Position numbers and translations under genes: made by a program
Shown here: positions 15,262-23,098 of the stretch, one piece after another
How positions within the stretch are numbered: the first letter of the stretch is position 1
Layout: every line of letters begins with the position of its first letter
DNA from: an uncultured Candidatus Peregrinibacteria bacterium
GTDB taxonomy: Bacteria; Patescibacteriota; Gracilibacteria; Peribacterales; Peribacteraceae
NCBI GenBank assembly: GCA_903822115.1
Contig: CAIJNU010000041.1
Location: 1 to 23,301, forward strand
Direction: 5' to 3'
Length of the DNA stretch: 23,301 nt
The notes under the pieces: model-generated
Told to the model about the DNA's origin: nothing
What the model saw: only the letters and a program-made list of their open reading frames with translations
Database searches by the model: none

Positions 15262-16395
15262 ATGGCAAGAGGGAATGCTCCCCGATCCGCCGATATTCCA
15301 CGAGATGTCGTCGCGCGTCCCACGGCGATGACGATCGCTCAGAGTTTTCTCATTGCGCTCCTCGTCTGTTTCGGCGTGCTCGTCGCATTCCTGCTCTCTC
15401 ACGTACTGCTTCTCGTATCCCTGTCCATCTTTCTGGCGATCATCCTCGATCCCGGAGTACGCATGCTCCGCAGGCACGGCATCCCCGCGAGCATCGGCAT
15501 CCTGCTTCACTACGCGATATTCTTCACTCTGGGTATTTCGCTGCTGCTGTCGATAGTCCCCATCATCTCCAATCAGGTCTCCGACCTCGCCACATTCTCC
15601 ACGGGAGAGGTCAATCGCTTCCTTTTGCATCCAACCATCACCCTCCCCCTGCTTCGACCGGAAACGAATGATCGTCTCTCTCGCCTGCTCGAAGCGACGC
15701 TGAGGCAAGAATCCATCCAGCAATTCCCGGATGCTCTGCGGAGCATTTCCAGCCACCTCACTTCCTTCGGCGGCGGCTCGCTGCAATTTGCTACCGGCGT
15801 CGTTAGTTCCGTCTTCTCCTTCTTCTTCAATCTCGGCGTTGTGCTCGTCCTGGCATTCTTCTTCGAACTCGAACGCGATGCGGCGCTGTCGTGGGGGCGC
15901 AGTCTCCTGCCTCCGCGCATCCGACCCTACATGGCACAAAAGGCGGTTCTCATTCGCGCCAAGATCGGACAGTGGGCCAAGGGGCAGCTCCTCCTATGTC
16001 TGAGCATCGGCGTTCTCGTGTTCATCCTCCTCCTTATCCTCAGGCTCCCGTACGCGCTGACGCTCGCACTCCTCGCCGCGTTCACCGAATTCATCCCGTA
16101 CGTCGGACCGCTCATCGCCGCCGTTCCAGCCGTGCTCATCGCTCTCGCGGGGGGCGGCTTCGTGTGGGCGTTGATCGTCGCCGGAGCGTACTACGTGGTG
16201 CAGTGGGTCGAGAGCAACGTGGTCGTGCCGCTCATCATGAAACATGCCGTCAATCTCTCGGTCGCGGCCGTCATGACATCCATGCTCATCGGCATCAGCT
16301 TCCCGTCCTTCATCCACCCCATTCTGGGAATTCTCATCTCCATTCCGCTCATGAGCATCGTCTCAATCTTCCTCGACGATCTGCGCTACTCGTAA
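15262..16395 (+). CDS. AI-2E family transporter (TqsA/PerM-like permease)
   Basis: This is a multi-pass membrane protein of 377 residues from this start. It belongs to the AI-2E transporter family, whose members export autoinducer-2, act as ion antiporters or have unknown substrates. The paired N-terminal helices (about 22-60), a long extracytoplasmic helical middle (about 100-190) and the conserved C-terminal block are all visible. The C-terminal block includes EFIPYVGPLIAAVPAVLIAL, YYVVQWVESNVVVPLIM and HAVNLSVAAVMTSMLIG. An in-frame ATG at 15253 overlaps the extended -10 box, so 15262 is preferred. The DUF5671 gene follows 31 bp later and the LssY-type gene after it, suggesting a three-gene operon. 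The actual substrate is not deducible. Confidence 0.92.
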   Translation: MARGNAPRSADIPRDVVARPTAMTIAQSFLIALLVCFGVLVAFLLSHVLLLVSLSIFLAIILDPGVRMLRRHGIPASIGILLHYAIFFTLGISLLLSIVPIISNQVSDLATFSTGEVNRFLLHPTITLPLLRPETNDRLSRLLEATLRQESIQQFPDALRSISSHLTSFGGGSLQFATGVVSSVFSFFFNLGVVLVLAFFFELERDAALSWGRSLLPPRIRPYMAQKAVLIRAKIGQWAKGQLLLCLSIGVLVFILLLILRLPYALTLALLAAFTEFIPYVGPLIAAVPAVLIALAGGGFVWALIVAGAYYVVQWVESNVVVPLIMKHAVNLSVAAVMTSMLIGISFPSFIHPILGILISIPLMSIVSIFLDDLRYS

Positions 16396-16426
16396 GAACG
16401 TCGCCGTCTCTTTCCCCCTCCCTCGC

Positions 16427-17344
16427 ATGTCTTCCCGCTCCTCCACCGCACAGGATGTCTTCACACATCTGCTCTCGATTGCCATGCTCTACGCGACCGT
16501 CGTGAGTACGCTGATGATGCTCTTCCAGCTCATCGATCAAGCCTTTCCCGATCCTCTCATCTACATCATGGGAGCCGATCTGGAGACTATCCGCGGTGCA
16601 GCGGCAGCCATATTCATCGCCTTCCCCGTCTACCTCCTGACATCGTGGGTATTGCAAAGGGGTATCAAGACTTTTCCGGAGAAAGCGGATCTCTGGGTGC
16701 GGCGCTGGCTGCTCTCCCTCACGCTCTTCCTCGCAGCCGTCACGATCATCGTTGATCTTATTGTCGTCATTCACAGCTTCCTGAACGGAGACCTCACGGC
16801 GCGCTTCATCCTGAAGGTGATCGCCGTTCTCCTTGTAGCCACCGCGGTATTCGGTTACGAATTCTGGGATCTCAAGCGCAAGGAATTCGTCACCGCGCGT
16901 ATCCCGCGTCTCGCGGCATGGATTTCCGCAGCGGTGATCCTCGTGATCCTCGCCGCCGGTCTCCTCGTCGCCGGTTCGCCCTTCCACCAGCGTCTGGTGC
17001 GCTTCGATGATCAACGCGTGTCCGATCTTCAGTCGATTCAAAATTCCATCGTGGATTACTGGACCAATAAGCAGGTCCTCCCTCCCGCACTGGGAGATCT
17101 CCAAAACGATATTTCGGGCTTCGTGGCACCTACGGATCCCGAGACGCATGTGTCGTACAAGTACGAAGTATCGAGCCCTCATGCCTTCAAGCTCTGTGCA
17201 TCCTTCGAAACGACAAACTCAGGATCGAATCTCAATACGCCGAGAGCAATCGGTGGCATCGAGGATACGTGGCAGCACGGCACGGGAGAAGTTTGCTTCA
17301 GCAGAAAGATTGATCCGGCGTTCTACCGGAAGCCTGTGAACTAG
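16427..17344 (+). CDS. DUF5671-type membrane protein with pilin-like C-terminal domain
   Basis: This 305-residue protein has four hydrophobic helices in its N-terminal half (about 14-40, 58-80, 95-120, 127-145), matching the DUF5671 pattern. The marker FPDPLIYIMG follows the first helix. A fifth helix (about 160-187) precedes a soluble C-terminal domain. That domain (DLQSIQNSIVDYWTNKQVLP, then DPETHVSYKY and FKLCASFET) resembles the globular part of type II/IV pseudopilins. Families of this layout are common in CPR genomes; function is unknown. The ATG follows the leader CTTTCCCCCTCCCTCGC, with no Shine-Dalgarno sequence. It sits between the AI-2E permease (31 bp upstream) and the LssY-type gene (24 bp downstream), consistent with one operon. 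Confidence 0.85.
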   Translation: MSSRSSTAQDVFTHLLSIAMLYATVVSTLMMLFQLIDQAFPDPLIYIMGADLETIRGAAAAIFIAFPVYLLTSWVLQRGIKTFPEKADLWVRRWLLSLTLFLAAVTIIVDLIVVIHSFLNGDLTARFILKVIAVLLVATAVFGYEFWDLKRKEFVTARIPRLAAWISAAVILVILAAGLLVAGSPFHQRLVRFDDQRVSDLQSIQNSIVDYWTNKQVLPPALGDLQNDISGFVAPTDPETHVSYKYEVSSPHAFKLCASFETTNSGSNLNTPRAIGGIEDTWQHGTGEVCFSRKIDPAFYRKPVN

Positions 17345-17368
17345 CACTTCTCTCTCCCCTGCTCCGCA

Positions 17369-18292
17369 TTGAGAATTCACTTTTACTACCTCTGGCTTCG
17401 ACGTAGTCTCCGCGATCTTTCGATCGTCATCTTCGTCTACGTCCTCATTGCTTACCTCATCCTCCCCGCCGTGTGGCGTCACTACGAACACAATCCGGCG
17501 CTCGAGAGTGCGCCGAAAACGACGGAGAGCTTCGCGGGATTCCCCGGAGATCCGCTCAACGTCGCTCTCGTGGGTACCCGCGATGAATTGACCCGGGGCA
17601 TGCTGATCGCGGGATGGCTGCCTGCAGATTCCGTGACGCTGAAGACGAGCCTCTCGATCGCCACGAGCATCGTCCTCGGCCGCTCCTACCCCACGGCTCC
17701 CATCAGCACTCTCTACCTCTGGAATCGCAAACAGGATCTCGCATTCGAGAAAGCGGACGGAAGCGCGAGGCGCCGCCACCACGTGCGCTTCTGGCTCTCA
17801 CCATTAACAGAGCAAGACGGTCGGCCACTGTGGATCGGTGCCGCCACGTTTGACCAAGGCGTCGGATTCAATCACTTCACCGGACAGCTGACCCATCACA
17901 TCGCATCGGATGTCGATACGGAGAGAGACGCACTCTTTCACGATCTCTCCGTCCGCCGGCAGCTCGTGAAGCTCTATCAGGTGACCGGCGTGGGCGCGAA
18001 CATCGCCGGACGCAACGCGGGGGGAGATTGGTACTACACGGACGGGGAGCTTACGGTCGGCATCCTCTCACCGAAAAATGCCCTGTCACCTGCATCACCG
18101 GTCGTTCTGGAAAACCCTCCGACGGTCGACTGGAAGAATAAGGGATGGGCCTATCTCCGTACACTCCTCGCCCCAACCCCCTCTCCGCTCAGCAGAGAGG
18201 GAAATCCGGCAAAGGATCTCCAAGGGAAAGCTACGGGATCAACCGTTACGGGGTCGCGCGCTTATACGATCCGGCGAGTTCCGTCTGCGTGA
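17369..18292 (+). CDS. LssY C-terminal-domain protein with repeat-derived tail
   Basis: This 307-residue protein has one N-terminal membrane helix (about 18-35) and an extracytoplasmic LssY_C domain (about 50-235). The domain's characteristic blocks are visible: DPLNVALVGTRDEL, AGWLPADSVTLKTSLSIA, LGRSYPTAPISTLYLW, RRRHHVRFWLSP, LWIGAATFDQGVGFN and THHIASDVDTERDAL. LssY domains occur in phosphatase-like and stand-alone membrane proteins; the biochemical role is not established. The TTG start (17369) follows a pyrimidine tract. The last ~45 residues (APTPSPLSREG onward) are encoded by a repeat-like hairpin sequence and unrelated downstream DNA, and overlap the convergent PEBP gene by 47 bp. 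The native stop has therefore probably been lost. It is the third gene of the probable AI-2E/DUF5671 operon. Confidence 0.88.
   Translation: MRIHFYYLWLRRSLRDLSIVIFVYVLIAYLILPAVWRHYEHNPALESAPKTTESFAGFPGDPLNVALVGTRDELTRGMLIAGWLPADSVTLKTSLSIATSIVLGRSYPTAPISTLYLWNRKQDLAFEKADGSARRRHHVRFWLSPLTEQDGRPLWIGAATFDQGVGFNHFTGQLTHHIASDVDTERDALFHDLSVRRQLVKLYQVTGVGANIAGRNAGGDWYYTDGELTVGILSPKNALSPASPVVLENPPTVDWKNKGWAYLRTLLAPTPSPLSREGNPAKDLQGKATGSTVTGSRAYTIRRVPSA
18171..18212. repeat. Dispersed-repeat-like hairpin inside the 3' end of the LssY-type gene
   Basis: CCCTCTC (18179-18185) pairs with GAGAGGG (18195-18201) around a 9-nt loop, flanked by CCCCAACC and AATCCGG. Translated, it gives TPSPLSREG, a peptide I recognise as the usual product of reading through a widespread bacterial intergenic repeat. 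Only one copy was noticed here. Confidence 0.5.
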
Positions 18293-18821
18293 TGATGTGC
18301 CCCTGCATTGCATCCTGAAGCTGCGGAGCTGTCGGAGGCGTATCAAACTGCAAACGTGTGTCGAGAGCGAAGAGCACGAAGTGATACATGTGCGCGGTGT
18401 TCTCGGGACACAGGGGAACGTACGTTCCGTTGCCGGCGCTCGTCGCACCCAGCTGCGAGACATCGACGCTCACGCCTTCGGGAAGATCCTGATCCTGCGG
18501 CACCATATTCCACAGAACCCAATGGAAGAAGAGCGAAGGAGAGGCGCTGGGATCGGCGATGAAGAGCACGAGGCTCTTCGCGTACGTCGGAACACCACGA
18601 ATGGCGAGAGGCGGACTGACACCCGCTCCATCACATGAGTAAGCGGCAGGAATCGAGCCGTTGGGCTCAAACGCGCTGCTGGTAAGCGTGAGGGAAGAGG
18701 TATTGGGAGCCAGCACTACAGAGGGAGCGGAGGAGTCCGTATTCTTCGTGAGATCCGCCTGGCAGGAGAGCAGGAGGAGGGAGAGAGCGGCGACAGTGCC
18801 AAGAGTGAGGGAGGGCTTCAT
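18246..18821 (-). CDS. PEBP-like (YbhB/YbcL family) lipoprotein
   Basis: This is a phosphatidylethanolamine-binding-protein fold of the bacterial YbhB/YbcL branch; the biochemical role of the branch is unclear. It has 191 residues: a lipoprotein signal (LLLLSC, Cys20), a Ser/Thr linker, then the domain (about 42-190). Conserved blocks are SSAFEPNGSIPAAYSCDG and GVSPPLAI, then LFIADPSASP (the usual DPD.P ligand-loop aspartate is Ser here), HWVLWNM, HMYHFVLFALD and a C-terminal TELAGSYKR. It is the second gene on the strand after the SLH/Calx-beta gene (50 bp apart). It converges with and overlaps the LssY-type gene by 47 bp. Lipid attachment would place it on the outer face of the membrane. 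A weak -10-like TACCCT lies just upstream of the ATG. Confidence 0.92.
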   Translation of the reverse strand: MKPSLTLGTVAALSLLLLSCQADLTKNTDSSAPSVVLAPNTSSLTLTSSAFEPNGSIPAAYSCDGAGVSPPLAIRGVPTYAKSLVLFIADPSASPSLFFHWVLWNMVPQDQDLPEGVSVDVSQLGATSAGNGTYVPLCPENTAHMYHFVLFALDTRLQFDTPPTAPQLQDAMQGHIITQTELAGSYKRATP

Positions 18822-18871
18822 AGGATGGTAGGGTAACAGAATGGAGATCTGATGGAAAGAAGCTTGTAGGA

Positions 18872-20341
18872 TTACCCCTGCGTCGTCACCTGCGCCTGCG
18901 TTTGCGCTCCGAGTATCGCATTCCCCGTTACGTTGTTTATCCGGACAGAGAAGGATATCTGCCCCTGTGCCGTCGTGTGCCGTATGAGAGGAATCGCGAT
19001 CTGCTTCTGCATTTCTCCTGCATTGAACGTCAGCGTGCCCGTGGTGGACACGTAGTCCGTACCCGCCAGAGCGCTGTCATCCGCCGTTGAGTATTGCACC
19101 GTCGCCGTTCCGTTGGCGCCGCCCGCGCGGTTGACCGTCACGTACGCGACGCCATCGTGATTATTGGCTGAGAAACTTACCGATGGGAAGACGATCGTAC
19201 CGGAACCATCTGGCCCCATCTCGTCATCGATGATCGTCAGTGTCGAGGAGGAAGGCGTCCCGAATACCACGCCGCCGGTCGGATTCTTCAGGGACAGAAG
19301 CACGGTGCGATTGCCGTCAACGGACGTGTTATCCATAATCGAAACGGTGAATGTCTTCTGCGTTTCGCCCGCTGCGAATGAAAGTGTCCCGCTGGTATTC
19401 GTGAAATCCGAACCTGCAACTCCCGTTCCGTTGCTCGTGGCGTAATCAACCGTCACGGCGCGGGTCGTGGAGCCTTTGCGTACAACGGTGATCGTTGCTG
19501 TTCCAGCATTCTCCATCCTTCCGAATCCCAGAGCGGAGAAAGTAACTGTGCCGCCCGAACCGGATGTCGCCGCCGTCGACGAACTGGATGACGATGCGCC
19601 GATGCCGTTGTGCGTGAGCGTGATGACCGCGGATGACGGATCGATCAGCGTCGCGCCCCCCGTGGGATTACTCAATGCAATATTGATCGTCCTGCCCCCC
19701 GTTGCGGCGGAGTTCTTCGTCAGCTGCACCATGAAGCTCTGCGTCGTTTGGCCCGGAGCAAAGGTCAATGTAGCGGTGTTCGCGCTGAAATCGACTCCCG
19801 CCACCGCCGTCCCGCCGGAAACCGTGTACTTCACCGTCACCGTCCCCTGCGTCCCGCCACTCCGTACGACACTGATGGAGAGTGACGGCGTGAGATCAGG
19901 ATACGTGAAGGTTGTCGCAGTGAGATGAAGGGAACCATTGATGGTATTCGCAACCGTCGCGGCGGAAGAGGAGGATGAAGATGAGATGGAAGATGAAGAA
20001 CTGGAAGATGAAGAAGAAACCTGCGAACTCACGGACGAAGATGACGATGCCGTCACAACACCATTGAGATTGTCGCGAAGTCTCTTGAGGAGCACGGCAA
20101 TCTGCCCGCGCGTAACGTAATCATTGGGGCCGAAGTGCGTCGCATCGTATCCCTTGATAATCCCCGCCGCGTTCATCTCACCCACCGCCTGATCATAGAA
20201 CGATCCCACAGGGATATCGGAGAATACCGCCGAGCCTCGGAAGGTCGCGAGAGCCGTTCCCACTGCTACGGCACCACAAAGGATGCCAATGAGGAAGGGG
20301 GCACCGATTATTCTGCGGACAAAGGAGCTTTTATTCGTCAT
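18872..20341 (-). CDS. SLH-domain surface protein with three Calx-beta domains
   Basis: This is a 489-residue secreted protein probably held on the cell surface. A signal peptide (about 10-33) leads into one SLH domain (about 38-92, with FSDIPVGSFYDQAVGEMNAA, GIIKGY and FGPNDYVTRGQIAVLL). A serine-only-type linker follows (about 96-130). Three Calx-beta domains occupy about 132-245, 260-372 and 378-485. The repeated pattern is GTVTVKYTVSGGTAVAGVDF, then TLTFAPGQ.TQSF, then NPTGG. Calx-beta domains bind Ca2+ in some proteins and are common in adhesins. SLH domains usually occur in threes and bind pyruvylated wall polymers; a single copy is unusual. ATG 20341 is chosen because the signal peptide begins there; the frame stays open upstream without signal-like sequence. 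The leader is CTTTCCCCATTCCTTC. Confidence 0.9.
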   Translation of the reverse strand: MTNKSSFVRRIIGAPFLIGILCGAVAVGTALATFRGSAVFSDIPVGSFYDQAVGEMNAAGIIKGYDATHFGPNDYVTRGQIAVLLKRLRDNLNGVVTASSSSSVSSQVSSSSSSSSSSISSSSSSSAATVANTINGSLHLTATTFTYPDLTPSLSISVVRSGGTQGTVTVKYTVSGGTAVAGVDFSANTATLTFAPGQTTQSFMVQLTKNSAATGGRTINIALSNPTGGATLIDPSSAVITLTHNGIGASSSSSSTAATSGSGGTVTFSALGFGRMENAGTATITVVRKGSTTRAVTVDYATSNGTGVAGSDFTNTSGTLSFAAGETQKTFTVSIMDNTSVDGNRTVLLSLKNPTGGVVFGTPSSSTLTIIDDEMGPDGSGTIVFPSVSFSANNHDGVAYVTVNRAGGANGTATVQYSTADDSALAGTDYVSTTGTLTFNAGEMQKQIAIPLIRHTTAQGQISFSVRINNVTGNAILGAQTQAQVTTQG

Positions 20342-20445
20342 GAAGGAATGGGGAAAGACACTCCAGTATGGCAATACTCTGTCATGCAATTCAAGGGACG
20401 ATCTTGGTGTTTCATGCAGAAACATTGCGAATCTATCGAGTGATC

Positions 20446-20475
20446 TTGGTATTTCTGCCCCTCGTCCTCTAGACT
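20446..20475 (+). promoter_or_regulatory. Promoter giving a leaderless DMT transporter mRNA
   Basis: TTGGTA (20446-20451, 4/6), an 18-nt spacer and TAGACT (20470-20475, 4/6) place the transcript start at 20482-20483, on the ATG of the transporter gene. Confidence 0.5.
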
Positions 20476-20482
20476 GCGTCCA

Positions 20483-21373
20483 ATGTGGCTGTTTTTCGCC
20501 CTCATCGCCCCGCTTCTGTGGGCGGTCGTCCATATCCTCGATGCCCACTGCGTCGATCAGGTTCTGGCGAAACCGTGGATGGGAATTATCACGAGCTCCT
20601 TTTCGGCTCTCGTTCTCTTTCTCATCATCCCCTTCGTCTTCCCATTCGTATCCTGGACACTCCCTCCACTCAGCGTCATGGCAATGGCGATCGCGGCCGG
20701 CGTTCTCATTCAATGCAGCATGGCATTCTATTTTCAGGCCTTGTCGCTGAGTGAAGCGGGCATCGTTGCTGCGTACTGGAATCTGGAACCGGCACTCCTC
20801 CCCATCGCGAGTTACCTGCTCCTGCGACAAGTTCTTCTGCCCCTGCAGTACATAGGCATTGTGCTGCTCATCATCGCGTCGATCTTGTTCTCCCTCATGA
20901 ATTCAAAGTCGCGCTCGCACATCGAGTCCTTGGGATTCATGTCCGTTGCGGCCTTGATCCAAGTCGCCGTAGTGCTCCTCGAAAAAATAGTGTACTTACA
21001 CTGCGCCTTCTTCATGGGATTTCTCCTCATCAATATTGGAATAATTCTGGCCGGTCTCTCTCCGCTTCTTTCTCCTCTGGGCAGAAGAACATTCTCCATC
21101 AACCTCATCAGAATCCTCCCCGTCTACCGACTCTTCATCATCATCGAGGTCACGAACGTTTGCGCCATGGCCGCGTTCAATTTCGCGGTGAAGTTGGGTA
21201 TTCCCGCCCTCGTCTCCGCCATCGATACCACTCTGCCAGCGTACATTTTCGCCATTTCCGCCCTGTTCTTCGTCATTGCACCGAAGTACGGAGACCCGAA
21301 CGCTCTCAAAAAACTCCCGGGGAAAATACTACTCACATGCATGATGGTTCTGGGGGTGTGGCTTATTTCGTAG
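20483..21373 (+). CDS. DMT superfamily (EamA-like) transporter
   Basis: This is a multi-pass membrane protein of 296 residues with about ten hydrophobic helices arranged as two five-helix halves, the EamA/drug-metabolite transporter layout. The end of the first half reads YFQALSLSEAGIVAAYWNLEPALLPIASYLLL, matching the conserved EamA helix 3-4 pattern (A...G......P......). The second half repeats this as FAVKLGIPALVSAIDTTLPAYIFAISALFF. The substrate could be a metabolite, amino acid or drug; the sequence does not say. It is divergent from the SLH protein gene (141 bp between starts). It converges on the histidine kinase gene, with the two stop regions overlapping by 11 bp and no terminator in between. 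Confidence 0.9.
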   Translation: MWLFFALIAPLLWAVVHILDAHCVDQVLAKPWMGIITSSFSALVLFLIIPFVFPFVSWTLPPLSVMAMAIAAGVLIQCSMAFYFQALSLSEAGIVAAYWNLEPALLPIASYLLLRQVLLPLQYIGIVLLIIASILFSLMNSKSRSHIESLGFMSVAALIQVAVVLLEKIVYLHCAFFMGFLLINIGIILAGLSPLLSPLGRRTFSINLIRILPVYRLFIIIEVTNVCAMAAFNFAVKLGIPALVSAIDTTLPAYIFAISALFFVIAPKYGDPNALKKLPGKILLTCMMVLGVWLIS

Positions 21374-22757
21374 CCGGTTGGGTGAGGGGCAGCTGCACGA
21401 AGAACGTCGTCCCCTTCCCCTCTTCGCTCTCGAACCAGATCTTGCCGTTCTGGTTCTCCGTCGCGCCTTTGGCGACGTAGAGACCGAATCCGTTGCCATC
21501 GACGGAGTTGCGAACGTTGCTCGCGCGGAAGAGCTTGCCGAAGATCTTGCCCTGATCCTCCTTCGGGATGCCGCAGCCGGTGTCCTTCACTTCGAAGTAC
21601 AAATTCTCGCCGCGCACTTCCGCCGTGAAACGCACTTCGCCGCCCTTGGGTGTGTACTTCACCGCATTCGAGAGCAGGTTCTCGATCGCCATGCGCGTGT
21701 ACTTCTTGTCGAGGGGAACGGTCGGGAGATCCTTGGCAATGAATTTGTTGAAGATCACTCCCCTCTCCTGCGCCTTCGGTTCGATGACGCTGAGGATATC
21801 GGTCACGAATTCTCCGATGGCGAGAGGCTTGGGCTCCAGTCGCAGGCGACCCAATTGGATTCGAGACACGTCCAAAATCATGCTGACGAGATCCGAAAGG
21901 TCCTGCACGATGCCCTGCATTTTCTTGATGGTCGCGATCTGCTCGGGGGGCATGGCGCCCATATCGCCATCTTCAAACATTTCCAGGTACCACCGCATCG
22001 AAGTAACCGGTGTCGCCAGTTGATGGCTCACCATGCCAAGGAGTTCGTCCTTCTGACGATCGAGCTCTTTGAGTTCATTGTTGGCGGTTTCAAGTCGCTT
22101 GTACAAGAGAGCTTTTTCGAGGGCAAGCGAGATAACGTTCTGAAAGCTCTGTATGGATTCTTTTTCGACAACGCTAAGTGATTCATATGGACGATTCATC
22201 GAAAGCATTACCATGCCGAGAACTCTATTTTCTATAGCCAAAGGAAAATATAGAGTTGTCTTTATGTTGGATTGCGTTGCGATCAAGGCAAGTTTCGTAG
22301 CATCAATTCTTTCTCCCCAAATATTTGAAAATGAATTCACAATCTTTTCTTTTCGAGAATGAATTATGTCATTTAAAAATTCGATAGTTGATATTGAATC
22401 GATATTGGTCTTTTCAATGGGCAATTGGAGATCCTGCAAAATTCTCTGCAGTCGTTCTGACATTGAATATGCCAAGGGGAGGAGCGTGTCAGATTTCTCA
22501 TCAAAGGTAAATAATCCAACGCACTCAAGACTAAGATTTTCCTGAATAGTTTGGCTAATTTGATTCCCCAATTCCCTAGGCTCCAAAGTCAAAATGCTGA
22601 TCTCATATAATTTGCTTAAGAGCGAAAAAATCTTATTTTGTATCAAGATCTCTACATTTTTTTTGTAGAGACTCTCTACAAGAGTCGAATCACTAGCACT
22701 CGCTCCAGGTGTGGCACCAGGATTGATATTGGCTTGTGTGTTTCCATCAAAATCCAT
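21363..22757 (-). CDS. GAF-domain sensor histidine kinase
   Basis: This is a cytoplasmic two-component sensor kinase of 464 residues with no membrane helix. A GAF-like sensor domain (about 45-215) is followed by a short coiled coil (about 215-240). The HisKA domain carries VSHQLATP (phosphorylated His245; HQ replaces the more usual HE). The HATPase domain has its N-box in NLLSNAVKYTP (360-370), its G1 box DTGCGIP (392-398) and its G2 box GNGFGL (421-426). All kinase motifs are intact. No response regulator is adjacent, so it is an orphan kinase here. The first ~205 codons are AT-rich, unlike the kinase core. The start ATG has a -10 box (TATCAT) ending exactly 7 nt upstream, implying a leaderless mRNA. 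Confidence 0.95.
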   Translation of the reverse strand: MDFDGNTQANINPGATPGASASDSTLVESLYKKNVEILIQNKIFSLLSKLYEISILTLEPRELGNQISQTIQENLSLECVGLFTFDEKSDTLLPLAYSMSERLQRILQDLQLPIEKTNIDSISTIEFLNDIIHSRKEKIVNSFSNIWGERIDATKLALIATQSNIKTTLYFPLAIENRVLGMVMLSMNRPYESLSVVEKESIQSFQNVISLALEKALLYKRLETANNELKELDRQKDELLGMVSHQLATPVTSMRWYLEMFEDGDMGAMPPEQIATIKKMQGIVQDLSDLVSMILDVSRIQLGRLRLEPKPLAIGEFVTDILSVIEPKAQERGVIFNKFIAKDLPTVPLDKKYTRMAIENLLSNAVKYTPKGGEVRFTAEVRGENLYFEVKDTGCGIPKEDQGKIFGKLFRASNVRNSVDGNGFGLYVAKGATENQNGKIWFESEEGKGTTFFVQLPLTQPATK

Positions 22758-22763
22758 CAGATC

Positions 22764-22792
22764 ATGATAGCATATTTCTTACATGCTGAGAA
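22764..22792 (-). promoter_or_regulatory. Promoter giving a leaderless histidine kinase mRNA
   Basis: On the minus strand TTCTCA (22792-22787, 4/6), a 17-nt spacer and TATCAT (22769-22764, 5/6) predict a transcript start at 22757, the A of the start codon. Confidence 0.55.
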
Positions 22793-22807
22793 GCTAATCT
22801 CTGCTAT

Positions 22808-23098
22808 CTAGAGCAGATTTGCTGGTATTTGAGAAGGCTGTAGATCCGCAACCAAGGCAGCAGCTGCCTCTTTACAAACTTCACGTCCAGTCCTACCAAA
22901 TAGCTTTTCAAAGCGATCAGTCAAACCATTGAGGGCTGTTGCCGCATTGCTGTCCTCGATGGAAATGACCTCTTTCTCTCTATCAACAATTTTCAGGCCG
23001 CTCACTTTACCCGCCTCCAGCCAAGCAATCGGCCCCATGAGAAGCTCCTGTTCCTTGATTATCCTCAGAGCGATATTTTCATAGATACTCATAAGCAT
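22808..23098 (-). CDS. Small unknown protein (96 aa)
   Basis: I do not recognise a family. The protein is soluble-looking, without signal peptide or membrane helix. It begins MLMSIYENIALRIIKEQELL and has a helical pattern: a first amphipathic helix (about 4-22), a short beta-like stretch (VSGLKIVDREKEVISIE, 32-48) and two further helices. A basic patch (RFEKLFGRTGREVCKE) lies at about 62-77. Codon use and composition are AT-rich compared with most of the window. The start is ATG 23098 or ATG 23092: a TATAGT -10 box ends 6 nt before the first and 12 nt before the second. It lies just upstream of the kinase gene on the same strand, 50 bp apart, but the kinase has its own promoter. Confidence 0.7.
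   Translation of the reverse strand: MLMSIYENIALRIIKEQELLMGPIAWLEAGKVSGLKIVDREKEVISIEDSNAATALNGLTDRFEKLFGRTGREVCKEAAAALVADLQPSQIPANLL

Noticed and set aside
19938..20120. Very acidic plus-strand frame (Glu/Asp runs)
   Set aside because: It is the complement of the serine-rich linker in the SLH/Calx-beta gene.
20342..20830. In-frame N-terminal extension of the SLH protein
   Set aside because: It lacks any signal-like sequence, is Asp/Glu/Arg-rich, and overlaps the DMT transporter gene and its promoter; the signal peptide begins at 20341.
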